The translations under genes were made by a program, and so were the position numbers. Positions 17,957 through 26,424 of a stretch of DNA of 64,000 nt are shown here, one piece after another. The notes under the pieces are model-generated. The model had not been told where the DNA came from. It saw only the letters and a list, made by a program, of their open reading frames with translations, and searched no databases. This DNA is from Geodermatophilus dictyosporus (GTDB lineage Bacteria > Actinomycetota > Actinomycetes > Mycobacteriales > Geodermatophilaceae): positions 387,145 through 451,144 of the forward strand of contig NZ_FOWQ01000002.1 in the NCBI RefSeq assembly GCF_900115505.1. The letters are read 5' to 3'. The number at the start of each line of letters is the position of its first letter. Positions within the stretch are counted from its first letter, which is position 1.

Positions 17957-18487
17957 GGACGTCCCAGCACTCCCGGGAGCCGTGCGCTCCCCGGCGAGCC
18001 GGGCGCGCAGGGCGGCGTCGCGGGTGACGACGGAGTCGGCCAGGTCGGCCTGGAACCGCTCGACGGCGGCCCGCAGCTCCGGGTCGCCGGCGGCCAGGAC
18101 GCGGACGGCGAGCAGCCCGGCGTTGCGGCCCCCGCCGATCGACACCGTGGCCACCGGGACCCCGGCGGGCATCTGCACGATCGACAGCAGGCTGTCGAGG
18201 CCGTCGAGCCGGTCCAGCGGGCGGGGCACGCCGATCACCGGCAGCGGTGTCGCGGCGGCGAGCATGCCCGGGAGGTGGGCCGCTCCCCCGGCGCCGGCGA
18301 CGAGCACCCGCAGCCCGCGCCCGGCCGCCGAGGTCGCGTAGTCGAGCATCCGCTGGGGCGTGCGGTGGGCGGAGAGGACGTGCACCTCGTACGGGACGCC
18401 GAACTCCGCCAGCGCGTGGGCGGCCGGCTCCATCGTCGGCCAGTCCGAGTCGCTGCCCATGACGACGCCGACGACGGGCTGGTCCAC
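17954..18487 (-). CDS. purE: N5-carboxyaminoimidazole ribonucleotide mutase
   Basis: Class I PurE: moves the carboxyl group of N5-CAIR to make CAIR in purine synthesis. It has 177 residues with GSDSDWPTM (11-19, mononucleotide site), LSAHRTP (39-44, His41) and [33 protein letters not shown] and the helical C-terminus are standard. The GTG directly follows the purK stop (TGAGTG), so the pair is coupled, matching the enzymatic order PurK then PurE. Confidence 0.96.
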   Translation of the reverse strand: MDQPVVGVVMGSDSDWPTMEPAAHALAEFGVPYEVHVLSAHRTPQRMLDYATSAAGRGLRVLVAGAGGAAHLPGMLAAATPLPVIGVPRPLDRLDGLDSLLSIVQMPAGVPVATVSIGGGRNAGLLAVRVLAAGDPELRAAVERFQADLADSVVTRDAALRARLAGERTAPGSAGTS

Positions 18488-19702
18488 TCAGTGCTCCTCG
18501 GGAGGGGGGAAGGCGAACGCCGGGTCGACCTCGCCGTCGGCGAGGTAGCGGGCCGCGGCGACGGCGCGGGCGCGCACCTCGGCGAGGTCGGCGCCCAGCG
18601 CGGTGACGTGGCCGAGCTTGCGGCCGGGGCGCTGGCCCTTGCCGTACCAGTGCAGCTTCACGTCCGGCCAGTGCGCCATGAGGTGGTGCACCCGCTCGTC
18701 GATGCCGGGACCGGCCCAGTCGGGCGCCGACGCGCGCCCGCCGAGCACGTTGGCCGTGACGACGGCCGGCGCGGCGAGCGCCGTCGACCCCAGCGGGTAG
18801 TCGAGGACGGCGCGCAGGTGCTGCTCGAACTGGCTGGTGCGGGCGCCCTCGATGGTCCAGTGGCCGGAGTTGTGCGGGCGCATGGCGAGTTCGTTGACCA
18901 GCACGCCGCCGGGGACCTCGAACAGCTCGACGGCCATCACCCCGACGACGCCGACCCGCGCGGCGATCCGCACCGCGAGCTCCTGCGCCGCGCCGGCGGC
19001 CTCGTCGTCGAGACCGGGCGCCGGTGCCAGCACCTCGGTGTTGATCCCGTCCCGCTGGACGGTCTCGACCACCGGCCAGACGGCGACCTGGCCGAACGGC
19101 GACCGGGCCACCAGCACGGCGAGCTCGCGCACCAGCGGCACCCGCTCCTCGGCCAGGAGCGCGGGGCTCGCGGTGAACAGCTCGGCCGCCTGACCGGCCT
19201 CGTCGAGGACGAAGACGCCGCGGCCGTCGTAGCCGCCGCGCGGGGTCTTGACCACCACCGGCCACCCGCCGTGCGCGGCGGCGAAGGCGGCGAGCTCCCC
19301 GGTCGAGCGCACCTCGGCCCACGCGGGCTGCGGTTCGCCGGCCGCGGCCAGCGCGCGGCGCAGCACCAGCTTGTCCTGCGCGTGCACCAGGGCCTCGGCG
19401 CCGGGCGCGACGCGGACGCCCTCGGCGGCCAGCGCCCGCAGGTGCTCGGTCGGGACGTGCTCGTGGTCGAAGGTGACCACCGTCGCCCCCTCGGCCAGGG
19501 CGCGCAGCGCGTCGAGGTCGCGGTGGTCGCCGATCCGCACGTCGGCGGCGACCAGCGCGGCGGACTCGGCGGGGTCGGTGGCGAGTACGCGCAGCGACTG
19601 GCCCAGCGCGACGGCGGCCTGGTGGGTCATCCGGGCCAGCTGCCCGCCTCCCACCATGGCGACGACGGGCAGGCCGGTCCTCGGGTCGGTCGGGGCAGGC
19701 AT
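18488..19702 (-). CDS. purK: N5-carboxyaminoimidazole ribonucleotide synthase
   Basis: ATP-grasp enzyme making N5-CAIR from AIR, bicarbonate and ATP. It has 404 residues. VAMVGGGQLARM near the start is the PurK signature; VTFDHEHVP, VVVKTPRGGYDGRGVFV (ATP-grasp loop), ELFEVPGGVLVNELAMRPHN and SGHWTIEGARTSQFEQHLRA are all present. The ATG at 19702 is chosen because a leaderless -10 box ends 9 nt before it and the extra 37 residues upstream are low-quality sequence. It is divergent from gtrA and followed directly by purE. Confidence 0.96.
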   Translation of the reverse strand: MPAPTDPRTGLPVVAMVGGGQLARMTHQAAVALGQSLRVLATDPAESAALVAADVRIGDHRDLDALRALAEGATVVTFDHEHVPTEHLRALAAEGVRVAPGAEALVHAQDKLVLRRALAAAGEPQPAWAEVRSTGELAAFAAAHGGWPVVVKTPRGGYDGRGVFVLDEAGQAAELFTASPALLAEERVPLVRELAVLVARSPFGQVAVWPVVETVQRDGINTEVLAPAPGLDDEAAGAAQELAVRIAARVGVVGVMAVELFEVPGGVLVNELAMRPHNSGHWTIEGARTSQFEQHLRAVLDYPLGSTALAAPAVVTANVLGGRASAPDWAGPGIDERVHHLMAHWPDVKLHWYGKGQRPGRKLGHVTALGADLAEVRARAVAAARYLADGEVDPAFAFPPPEEH

Positions 19703-19717
19703 GGTGCGTCCACCGTA
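19703..19717 (-). promoter_or_regulatory. leaderless -10 box for purK
   Basis: Minus-strand TACGGT (19717-19712) is followed by 9 nt and the ATG at 19702. It sits in the 70-bp divergent spacer shared with gtrA. Confidence 0.5.
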
Positions 19718-19758
19718 TCGATCCGGCCCGCCGCGCCTCACGGTCGCCCACCGGTCCG

Positions 19759-19772
19759 TACAGTCGACGGGC
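19759..19772 (+). promoter_or_regulatory. leaderless -10 box for the second gtrA
   Basis: TACAGT (19759-19764) precedes the GTG at 19773 with an 8-nt spacer, supporting that start. It faces away from the purK box 42 bp to the left. Confidence 0.55.
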
Positions 19773-20291
19773 GTGCCGTCCCTCCCGGCCCTCCGCCGTC
19801 GCGTCGGCGGCACGTGGCGCGTCCTGCTGAAGGAGATCGGCGCCTTCGGGGTGGTCGGCGCGGCCAGCTTCGTCCTCGACGTCGGCGTCTTCCAGCTGCT
19901 CTACACCCGGGGTGTCGAGGCGGTGGCGGCGAAGCTGGTGTCCTCGCTGCTGGCCACGACGGCGGCCTACGCCGGCCACCGGTTCTGGTCCTTCGCGCAC
20001 CGGGAGCGCTCGGGCTACGGCCGCGAGTACGCGGTGTTCGCCACGGTCAACGGCGCGACCCTGCTGCTCAGCCTGTCGGTGGTCGCCCTGGTGCGCCACC
20101 CGCTCGGCCAGCAGGACGCCCTCGTGCTGCAGGCGGCGAACGTCGCCGCGATCGCGCTGGGCACGGTGGTCCGGTGGTTCGCCTACCGCCGTTGGGTGTT
20201 CCGGGCGGGGTCACGGGAGACCGTCCCGGTCGCCGGGACGCCGCGGACCGGTCGGAGCCGGGGCTTCGAGCAGGTGGGCAGCGAGGTCTGA
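19773..20291 (+). CDS. GtrA family membrane protein
   Basis: A 172-residue protein with four predicted helices. GAFGVVGAASFVLDVGVFQL opens the fold; AAYAGHRFWSFAHRER in the middle and VVRWFAYRRWVFRAG at the end of the helical core are GtrA hallmarks. A basic 30-residue tail follows. It is the counterpart of the GtrA-like gene between purK and the PH gene in mycobacteria (Rv3277). Role: probable flipping or presentation of a polyprenyl-linked sugar. It is convergent with the LicD-methyltransferase unit, only 10 bp apart. It is clearly different from the GtrA at 11021-11440. Confidence 0.92.
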   Translation: MPSLPALRRRVGGTWRVLLKEIGAFGVVGAASFVLDVGVFQLLYTRGVEAVAAKLVSSLLATTAAYAGHRFWSFAHRERSGYGREYAVFATVNGATLLLSLSVVALVRHPLGQQDALVLQAANVAAIALGTVVRWFAYRRWVFRAGSRETVPVAGTPRTGRSRGFEQVGSEV

Positions 20292-20301
20292 CGCCGCGGG
20301 A

Positions 20302-20598
20302 TCAGTGGCCTCCGGAGCCGTCCGTGGAGGCCATCAGCCGGTCGAACACCAGATCGGTCATCTGCGCGACGCGCAGGGACATCCGTCGCGACTCCGCCAG
20401 GCCGGACTCGACCTCCGCCAGCGACCGCTCGAGGTCCTCGACCTGGCGGGAGCGTCCCTGCAGGTCCTCGCGGAGCCTCGCGAGCGCGGCCTCCACGTCG
20501 TGCAGGCGCTGGTCGAGGACCGGCACCGTCTCGAGGGCGAGCACCGTCCGGGGAGCCAGGCGACGGAGGACCGCGCCGACGAGCGCGCGTGCCGTCAT
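20302..20598 (-). CDS. small coiled-coil protein linked to the LicD-methyltransferase gene
   Basis: A 98-residue protein of no recognised family. The first 25 residues (MTARALVGAVLRRLAPRTVL) are basic-amphipathic and might touch the membrane. Residues 30-75 form a strongly heptad-like coiled coil rich in Leu, Glu and Arg (LDQRLHDVEAALARLREDLQ, then VEDLERSLAEVESGLAESRR). It ends FDRLMASTDGSGGH. The ATG overlaps the upstream stop by one base (TGATG), so translation is coupled to the LicD-methyltransferase fusion. It may be an oligomerisation or recruitment subunit for that enzyme; this is inferred only from coupling. Confidence 0.7.
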   Translation of the reverse strand: MTARALVGAVLRRLAPRTVLALETVPVLDQRLHDVEAALARLREDLQGRSRQVEDLERSLAEVESGLAESRRMSLRVAQMTDLVFDRLMASTDGSGGH

Positions 20599-22187
20599 CA
20601 CGCCGCTCCGAGACGCAGGCGGGCCACCCACGGGTCCTCGCCGCCGTAGACGGCCAGGCCCCGGTCCTCCAGGAGGTCGAGGACCTGCAGGTCGTGCTCC
20701 TTGGCCTCGACCACGACCTGCGCCGGGTCGAGGTAGCGCCGGAAGTGCTCACCGAAGGCGTGCTCCGCCTGCTCGTCCCGGTGCGTCCGGAACTCGAACC
20801 AGCACTCACCGCCACGCCGCGCGACCGCGGCCGCCAGCCGCCACAGGTTGGCGCGCGCCTGGTCGTCGATGGCGTGGACGAGGAAGCGCGCGTACAGGTG
20901 CCAGTCGAGGGCGGGGTCCAGGTCAGCGGCGAGGCTGCCGACCTGGCTCAGGTCGGCGAGGTTCACCACCTCGAACCCGGCGGCCCAGCCCTCCTGCCGG
21001 GCGAGGGCTCGACCCCGCTCGACCGCGGCGGCGGAGTAGTCGACCGCGTGCACGGTACGGCCGGACCGGGCGAAGAAGCGGGCGTCCCGGGCCGTACCGG
21101 TGCCGACGTCCAGGACGGCCGCACCGGCGGGCAGCCGCTCGGCCACCCAGCGGGCGAAGTCCGACTCCACCGTCGGGACCTTGCGGGCATCGGTGCTCGA
21201 GTAGAAGTCCTGCCAGTAGTCGCGGTGCACGTCGAACTCCCCGATCCAGGTACTCAGTCGCGACCGCACCGCGTGCGGCGTGGTGAAGGTGAAGGACGGG
21301 TCCGGCGTCCGCCAGCCCGGTCCGTAGGTCTCGGCCAGCAGCCGCTCGGCAGCCGCCGGTGCGGGGTGACGCCGTCCGCGGAGGGTCACCTCGGACAGCG
21401 TCCGGAGGTCGAGGTCGGCGGCGCCGACCTGGAAGCACAGATACGTGCACCCCTCGACCTCGAAGGCCGTGAAGACGTCGATGTAGTGGTCCTGCGCGCC
21501 CTCGTCGTCGGTGAAGACCAGCTGCAGGTGACCGCCGCTGTGGCGGACCACGGAGTAGCCCCGTGCGCGCAGCACCCGCTCCAGCTCGAGGTTCTCCCGG
21601 ACGACGTCCGCCGGGTGCTCCTGACGCGAGAGGTAGCCCAGGTCGGCGTCGTCGTCGTGCGGGATGAGGTCCCCGTCGCGGACGGCCCCGAGCAGCGTCC
21701 CGTAGCAGACGAAGGGCTGCAGGCCGGCCTCCTCCAGGACGCGACGAACGGCGTCCAGGCGGTCGAGCAGGCGGTCCTGGAGGGCGCGCCGGCGGACCGG
21801 GTCGAGCCCGTCGAAGCTGGGGGCCAGGCGTCCCCACTTGTTCACCGAGAGCCAGCGCCCCGACCCGTCCCGCAGGTCCACACGGGCCGGCTCCGGGCTG
21901 AAGGCGACCTCCGCGGAGGCCAGGACGTCCTTGCACGCCGCGTCCCGGACCACGACGGCGGCCACCCCCGCGAGGCGCTCGGCGAGCGCCGTGGGCCACG
22001 GGAACCAGGCCCTCCCGTCAGGACGGCGCTCCGCGGCGTCGGTGCGGAAGGAGACCGTGCGGTGACCCTCGAGCAGGACCTCGACGACGGCGGGCAGGAC
22101 CTGGCCGCTGCTCGGTGCGACGGCGAACCCCACCCGATCCGCCTGCAGATCGGTCGAGGGCTCTGGCCGAGCACCGGGATCGGGCAT
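20598..22187 (-). CDS. LicD family phosphotransferase fused to a SAM-dependent methyltransferase
   Basis: A 529-residue two-domain enzyme. Residues 1-120 are an uncharacterised, strand-rich region. Residues 125-310 are LicD-like: CYGTLLGAVRDGDLIPHDDD (161-180) and ADLGYL, then DHYIDVFTAFE. This is the nucleotidyltransferase-fold motif of LicD/fukutin proteins, which transfer phosphocholine or similar phospho-groups to surface glycans. Residues 330-529 are a class I methyltransferase: AAVLDVGTGTARDARFF (356-372) is motif I and VHAVDYS (379-385) motif II. The ATG at 22187 has a TACAGT box 6 nt upstream. No signal peptide or membrane segment is seen, so it acts in the cytoplasm. The glycan substrate is unknown; both domains look intact. 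Confidence 0.85.
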   Translation of the reverse strand: MPDPGARPEPSTDLQADRVGFAVAPSSGQVLPAVVEVLLEGHRTVSFRTDAAERRPDGRAWFPWPTALAERLAGVAAVVVRDAACKDVLASAEVAFSPEPARVDLRDGSGRWLSVNKWGRLAPSFDGLDPVRRRALQDRLLDRLDAVRRVLEEAGLQPFVCYGTLLGAVRDGDLIPHDDDADLGYLSRQEHPADVVRENLELERVLRARGYSVVRHSGGHLQLVFTDDEGAQDHYIDVFTAFEVEGCTYLCFQVGAADLDLRTLSEVTLRGRRHPAPAAAERLLAETYGPGWRTPDPSFTFTTPHAVRSRLSTWIGEFDVHRDYWQDFYSSTDARKVPTVESDFARWVAERLPAGAAVLDVGTGTARDARFFARSGRTVHAVDYSAAAVERGRALARQEGWAAGFEVVNLADLSQVGSLAADLDPALDWHLYARFLVHAIDDQARANLWRLAAAVARRGGECWFEFRTHRDEQAEHAFGEHFRRYLDPAQVVVEAKEHDLQVLDLLEDRGLAVYGGEDPWVARLRLGAA

Positions 22188-22199
22188 GACCTGACTGTA
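22188..22199 (-). promoter_or_regulatory. leaderless -10 box for the LicD-methyltransferase gene
   Basis: Minus-strand TACAGT (22199-22194) precedes the ATG at 22187 by 6 nt. It decides the start against a frame-open codon 11 codons upstream, inside which the box would lie. Confidence 0.55.
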
Positions 22200-22274
22200 C
22201 GTTTCTCCACGCGTGCGCACCGTGGTCTGGTGGCCTCGTCGCGCGACCGATCCCCGCGTCGGGCCCGACGACGG

Positions 22275-25235
22275 TCAGCCCGCCAGGCGCGACCCGGACC
22301 GGCCGGCGACGACCTCGAGCCGGGTCGTGACGCGGGTGCGCAGCTCCTCGAGGTGGCTGATGACGCCGACGGTCCGCCCGCCCCGGCGCAGCTCGTCGAG
22401 CACGGTCATCACCGCGTCGAGCGCCTGCGCGTCGAGGGTGCCGAAGCCCTCGTCGACGAACAGCGTGTCCATCTGCACGCCGCCGGCCTCGGCGGTGACG
22501 ACGTCGGCCAGCCCGAGGGCCAGGGCGAGGGAGGCCATGAAGCTCTCCCCGCCGGAGAGGGTCTTGGTGGGCCGCCGGGTGCCGGTGTACTCGTCGAGCA
22601 CGTCGAGGCCCAGGCCGCCCCGGGCGCCGTGGCGGCCCAGCGCGTCGCTGTGCAGGAAGGTGTAGCGCCCGCGTGACATCTCCTGCAGCCGCCGGCTGGC
22701 CACCTCGGCCACCTGCTCGAGCCGGGCGGCGAGCACGAAGGACTGCAGCCGCATCCGCAGGGTGTTGGCGCCGCGGCCCCCCACCAGGTCGGCCAGGCCG
22801 CCCACCTGGTCGGCGCGCGCCCGGCGCTCGGCGAGCTCGACCTCGGCGGCGACCACCTCGCCGGCCAGCCCGTCGAGCGCGGCGGCGCAGCGGCGCGACT
22901 GGTCCAGCGCGGTCACCGCCTCCTCGCGGCGGGTGGTCAGCTCCGCGCAGCGGGCCTGCAGCGCCGCGACGTCGGGCCGCTCGCCGAGGTCGGCGAGCTC
23001 GGGGTCGGCGAGGGTGGCGGCCAGCACCGACCGGGCCTCGTCGTGCTCGCGCAGCCGGCGGTCGAGCGCGGCCGGCTCCCCGCCGGCCAGCAGGGCCGCG
23101 GCGGCGTCGCGGGCGTCGGCGAAGCCGGCCGCGGCGGCCCGCTCCCCGGCGGCCGCCCGCGCCTCGGCGTCGGCGGTCAGGGCCCGGCGCTCCTCCTCGG
23201 CGGCGGCGACGACGGCCTCGCACCGCTCGGCCGAGGCGGTGAGCCGGGCGACCCGGGCGGGCAGGTCGGCGTCCTCGCCGCGGGCGGCGTCGAGCCGGGC
23301 GGTCAGCTCGGCGAGCGCGTCGGCGCGGGCCCCCCGCTCGGCGGTGCACCGCTGCAGGGCCTCGCGGTCGGCGGCCAGCGCGGTGGCGGCCGCGTCGCGC
23401 CGGGCCTCGGCCGCGGCGAGCGCGCGGCGGGCCTCCTCGACGTCCGCGGCCCACGCGGCGACCCCGGCCCGCTCGGCGCGGGCGGCGGCCGCCAGGGCGG
23501 CGAGCTCCCCGGCCGGGCGCTCCCCCGCCCGCTCGCGCAGGACGGCGAGCTCGCGCCGGCGCTCCTCGACGACCCGGCCGGTGGCGGTGCGGCGCTCGTC
23601 GGCGGCGTCGACCGCGGCCCGCGCCCGCTCCTCGTCGTCGGCGGTCACCGACGACCCGGCCGGCACCGCGGGCCGCGGGTGCTCGGTCGAGCCGCACACC
23701 GGGCAGTCGGCGCCGTCGGCGAGCCCGGCGGCGAGCTCCGCGGCCATGCCCTCCAGTCGGGCGGTGCGCACGTCGACCAGCCGCTCGCGGGCGGCGATCC
23801 AGGCCAGCCGGGCGGCGTCGGCGTCGGCGCGGGCGCGGTCGAGCCGATCGGCGACCGCGGCGGCGCGGGTGGCGGCGTCCAGCGCGGCGGCCGCGGCCTC
23901 CTCGGCGGCAGCCACGCCGGGCAGGCGGGCCGCGGCGGCCTGGGCGGCCTCGAGCCGCTCCTGGGCGGCGGCCACCCGGGCCGGCTCGTCCTCGGCGGCG
24001 CGGGCGCCGTCGGCGCAGCGGGTGGTGAGGCGCTGGACCTCCCGCGCCAGGCGGCTGACCTCGGCGGCGAGCCCGGCGGCCCGGCCCGCCTCGGGCAGCA
24101 GCGCCCGGGCCGCGGCGGCGGCGTCGCGCAGCTCGCGGGCCGTCTCGGCGGTGGCCTCCCGCCCACCGGCGACCGCACCCCACGCCGCCGCGGCGGCCTC
24201 CCGCGCGGCGGTGGCCTGCCGGGCGGCCGGCGCGGTGCGGGCCGCGGTGCCCAGGACGTCACGCAGTGCCTCGGCGCGGCGGCCGGCGTCGGCGCGGGCC
24301 CGCAGCGGCGCCAGCTCCGGGTCCCGCGCGGTGAGCCGCTCGAGCTCGGTGCGGGCGCGGTCGCGGCGGGCGTGCCGGTCGGCCAGCGCCCGGGCCGCGG
24401 CCAGCTCCCCGTCGGCACGGGCACCGTCGGCGGCCGCGGCCTCGGCCGCCGCCGCGGCGCGGGCCTGCCGCTCCGCCGCCCGGGCGCGGACCTCGCGCAC
24501 CCACGTCCCCACCGACGCGCCGGGGCGCGCGCCGACCAGCTCGGGCGCCAGCTCCTCGGGGACCTCGACGTCGGCGATCTGGGCGACCCGGTGCAGCAGC
24601 GTGCTGACCCGGTGCCGGTCGGCCCGCAGCGCCTCGTCGGCGGCCCGCCGCTCGCCGGCCAGCCACTCCTCGGCGCGGGCGAACCGGTCGACGTCGAACA
24701 GGGTGCGCAGCAGCCGCCCGCGGTCCTCCGGCTCGGCGCGCAGGAAGCGGGCGAAGTCGCCCTGCGGCAGCAGCACCACCTGGCAGAACTGCTCGGCCGA
24801 CAGGCCCAGCCGCACCCGCAGGTACTCCGAGCCCTCGTCGATGCGGGTGCTGACCGGCGCCCAGCCCCCGCCGGACCAGCGCTGCACGGTCAGCCGCGCC
24901 TGCTCGGTGGTCTCCCCGGCGCCGCGTCGCTTCGGCCGGGTCTGCTCCGGCCGGCGGGTGACCAGCAGCCGCTCGCCGGCCAGGGTCAGCTCGCAGGAGA
25001 CCTCGGTGCGGGTGGCGGCGTCGGCGTGGTCGCTGCGCAGCCGCCGCGCCTCGCCCCGCGCGCCGGGGACGGTGCCGTAGAGCACGAACACCACCGCGTC
25101 GAGCAGCGTGGTCTTGCCGGCGCCGGTGGGCCCCCACAGGAGGAACAGCCCGTCGCGGGCGACCTCGTCGACGTCGAGGGTCTCGGTCCCGGCGAACGGG
25201 CCGAAGGCGGTGAGGGTGAGGGAGTGCAGCCTCAC
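22275..25235 (-). CDS. sbcC: exonuclease subunit SbcC (Rad50-like SMC ATPase)
   Basis: ATPase subunit of the SbcCD nuclease that cleaves hairpins and DNA ends during repair. It has 986 residues. It begins VRLHSLTLTAFGPFAG, with Walker A GPTGAGKTTLL at 35-45 and the Q-loop VVLLPQGDFARFL near 165. Two long Ala/Arg/Glu coiled-coil arms flank a zinc hook CPVCG at about residue 510. The C-terminal half has the signature TKTLSGGESFMASLALALGL, Walker B DTLFVDEGFGTLD and the D/H-loops (GVISHLEEL). The GTG start overlaps the sbcD stop (GTGA). Confidence 0.95.
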   Translation of the reverse strand: MRLHSLTLTAFGPFAGTETLDVDEVARDGLFLLWGPTGAGKTTLLDAVVFVLYGTVPGARGEARRLRSDHADAATRTEVSCELTLAGERLLVTRRPEQTRPKRRGAGETTEQARLTVQRWSGGGWAPVSTRIDEGSEYLRVRLGLSAEQFCQVVLLPQGDFARFLRAEPEDRGRLLRTLFDVDRFARAEEWLAGERRAADEALRADRHRVSTLLHRVAQIADVEVPEELAPELVGARPGASVGTWVREVRARAAERQARAAAAAEAAAADGARADGELAAARALADRHARRDRARTELERLTARDPELAPLRARADAGRRAEALRDVLGTAARTAPAARQATAAREAAAAAWGAVAGGREATAETARELRDAAAAARALLPEAGRAAGLAAEVSRLAREVQRLTTRCADGARAAEDEPARVAAAQERLEAAQAAAARLPGVAAAEEAAAAALDAATRAAAVADRLDRARADADAARLAWIAARERLVDVRTARLEGMAAELAAGLADGADCPVCGSTEHPRPAVPAGSSVTADDEERARAAVDAADERRTATGRVVEERRRELAVLRERAGERPAGELAALAAAARAERAGVAAWAADVEEARRALAAAEARRDAAATALAADREALQRCTAERGARADALAELTARLDAARGEDADLPARVARLTASAERCEAVVAAAEEERRALTADAEARAAAGERAAAAGFADARDAAAALLAGGEPAALDRRLREHDEARSVLAATLADPELADLGERPDVAALQARCAELTTRREEAVTALDQSRRCAAALDGLAGEVVAAEVELAERRARADQVGGLADLVGGRGANTLRMRLQSFVLAARLEQVAEVASRRLQEMSRGRYTFLHSDALGRHGARGGLGLDVLDEYTGTRRPTKTLSGGESFMASLALALGLADVVTAEAGGVQMDTLFVDEGFGTLDAQALDAVMTVLDELRRGGRTVGVISHLEELRTRVTTRLEVVAGRSGSRLAG

Positions 25236-26410
25236 CGGGCCGGCTCCTCGCGGGCCGCCGCGCCCAGCGCCCGGGCCAGCAGGTCCCGCTCGGCGGGGGT
25301 GGTGCCCACCCCGTCGCGGACGTGCGCGACGAACTCGCCGGCGACGTCGACGTCGCCGCGGCCGCGCAGCCGCTCCTGGTAACTGCGGCCGTCGCCGCCT
25401 CCCCCGCCGCCGACCCACTCCAGGTGCACGCAGTGCCCGAAGCGGGCGCGCAGCTTGCGCATCGGGTCGGTCGGGCGGACGCCGTCGGTCAGGCGCGCGG
25501 ACACGAACGCCTCCTCCGCCGCGGCGTGCGCCGGGTCGTCGAGCAGCTCCTCGAGGGTGCCGGTGAGGACCACCAGCGGCCGGGGCTCCGGCAGCGGCAC
25601 GGCGCGCACGCCGGCCAGCCCCGAGGCGTCGAGGTCGACCAGCCACACCTGCTTGGCCTGCCCCGCCTCGCCGAAGGAGTAGGCCATCGGCGAGCCGCTG
25701 TAGCGCAGCCGGTCGCTGAGCGACTGGGGCCGGTGCAGGTGACCCAGCGCCACGTAGTCGACGCCGTCGAACACCGCGGCCGGCACCAGGTCGACGCCGC
25801 CGACGCAGATGTCGCGCTCGCTGTCGCTGGCGACGCCGCCGCCGACGAAGGCGTGCGCGAGCACCACCGACCGCGCCCCCGGGCGGAGGGACAGGTCGGC
25901 GCGCACGCGGTCCATCGCCGCCCGCAGCACCGCCTCGTGGCTGCGCGCGGCGCCACCAGCCCGCCCGCCCTCCCCGACGGCGAGCCCGAGCTCGTGCCGG
26001 GCGATCTCGGGCTCGAGGTAGGGCAGCCCGTAGACGGCGACCTCCCCGTGCGCGTCGGAGAGCAGCACGGGCTCGTCGAGCCGGGAGGTGGCGGCCCGCA
26101 CGTGCAGGCCGGCCTTGGTCAGCAGCCCGGAGAAGGTGCCCAGCCGGCGGGCGGAGTCGTGGTTGCCCGGGGTGAGGACGACGGTGGCACCGGCGGCGAG
26201 CAGCCGCTCGACCACGCGGTCGAGGACGGCCTGCGCGTCGGCCGAGGGGACCGCGCGGTCGTAGACGTCACCGGACACCACGACGACGTCGACGCTCTCG
26301 GAGGTGACGACGCCGGCCAGGCCGCCGAGCACCGCCTCCTGCTCGGCGAGCAGGTCGGCGCCGTGCAGCGACCGCCCGATGTGCCAGTCGGAGGTGTGCA
26401 GCAGCCGCAT
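25232..26410 (-). CDS. sbcD: exonuclease subunit SbcD (Mre11-like nuclease)
   Basis: Mn-dependent phosphoesterase subunit of SbcCD. It has 392 residues. MRLLHTSDWHIGRSLHG carries metal ligands Asp8 and His10; VVVSGDVYDRAVPS, VVLTPGNHDSARRLG and ALGHLHRPQ supply the remaining metallophosphatase motifs. The ATG at 26410 is chosen because the Mre11 fold begins there and a TAACGT box lies 8 nt upstream. It pairs with sbcC by a 4-bp overlap and directly follows the acyltransferase, whose stop falls within the putative promoter. Confidence 0.95.
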   Translation of the reverse strand: MRLLHTSDWHIGRSLHGADLLAEQEAVLGGLAGVVTSESVDVVVVSGDVYDRAVPSADAQAVLDRVVERLLAAGATVVLTPGNHDSARRLGTFSGLLTKAGLHVRAATSRLDEPVLLSDAHGEVAVYGLPYLEPEIARHELGLAVGEGGRAGGAARSHEAVLRAAMDRVRADLSLRPGARSVVLAHAFVGGGVASDSERDICVGGVDLVPAAVFDGVDYVALGHLHRPQSLSDRLRYSGSPMAYSFGEAGQAKQVWLVDLDASGLAGVRAVPLPEPRPLVVLTGTLEELLDDPAHAAAEEAFVSARLTDGVRPTDPMRKLRARFGHCVHLEWVGGGGGGDGRSYQERLRGRGDVDVAGEFVAHVRDGVGTTPAERDLLARALGAAAREEPAR

Positions 26411-26424
26411 GTCGCCGGACGTTA
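26411..26424 (-). promoter_or_regulatory. possible leaderless -10 box for sbcDC
   Basis: Minus-strand TAACGT (26424-26419) is 8 nt before the sbcD ATG. Its TAA is also the stop of the upstream acyltransferase, so chance is possible. Confidence 0.4.

Noticed and set aside
23043..25382. Long plus-strand open frames opposite sbcC
   Set aside because: They are low-complexity shadows of the minus-strand gene; the sbcC frame has Walker, signature and zinc-hook motifs.
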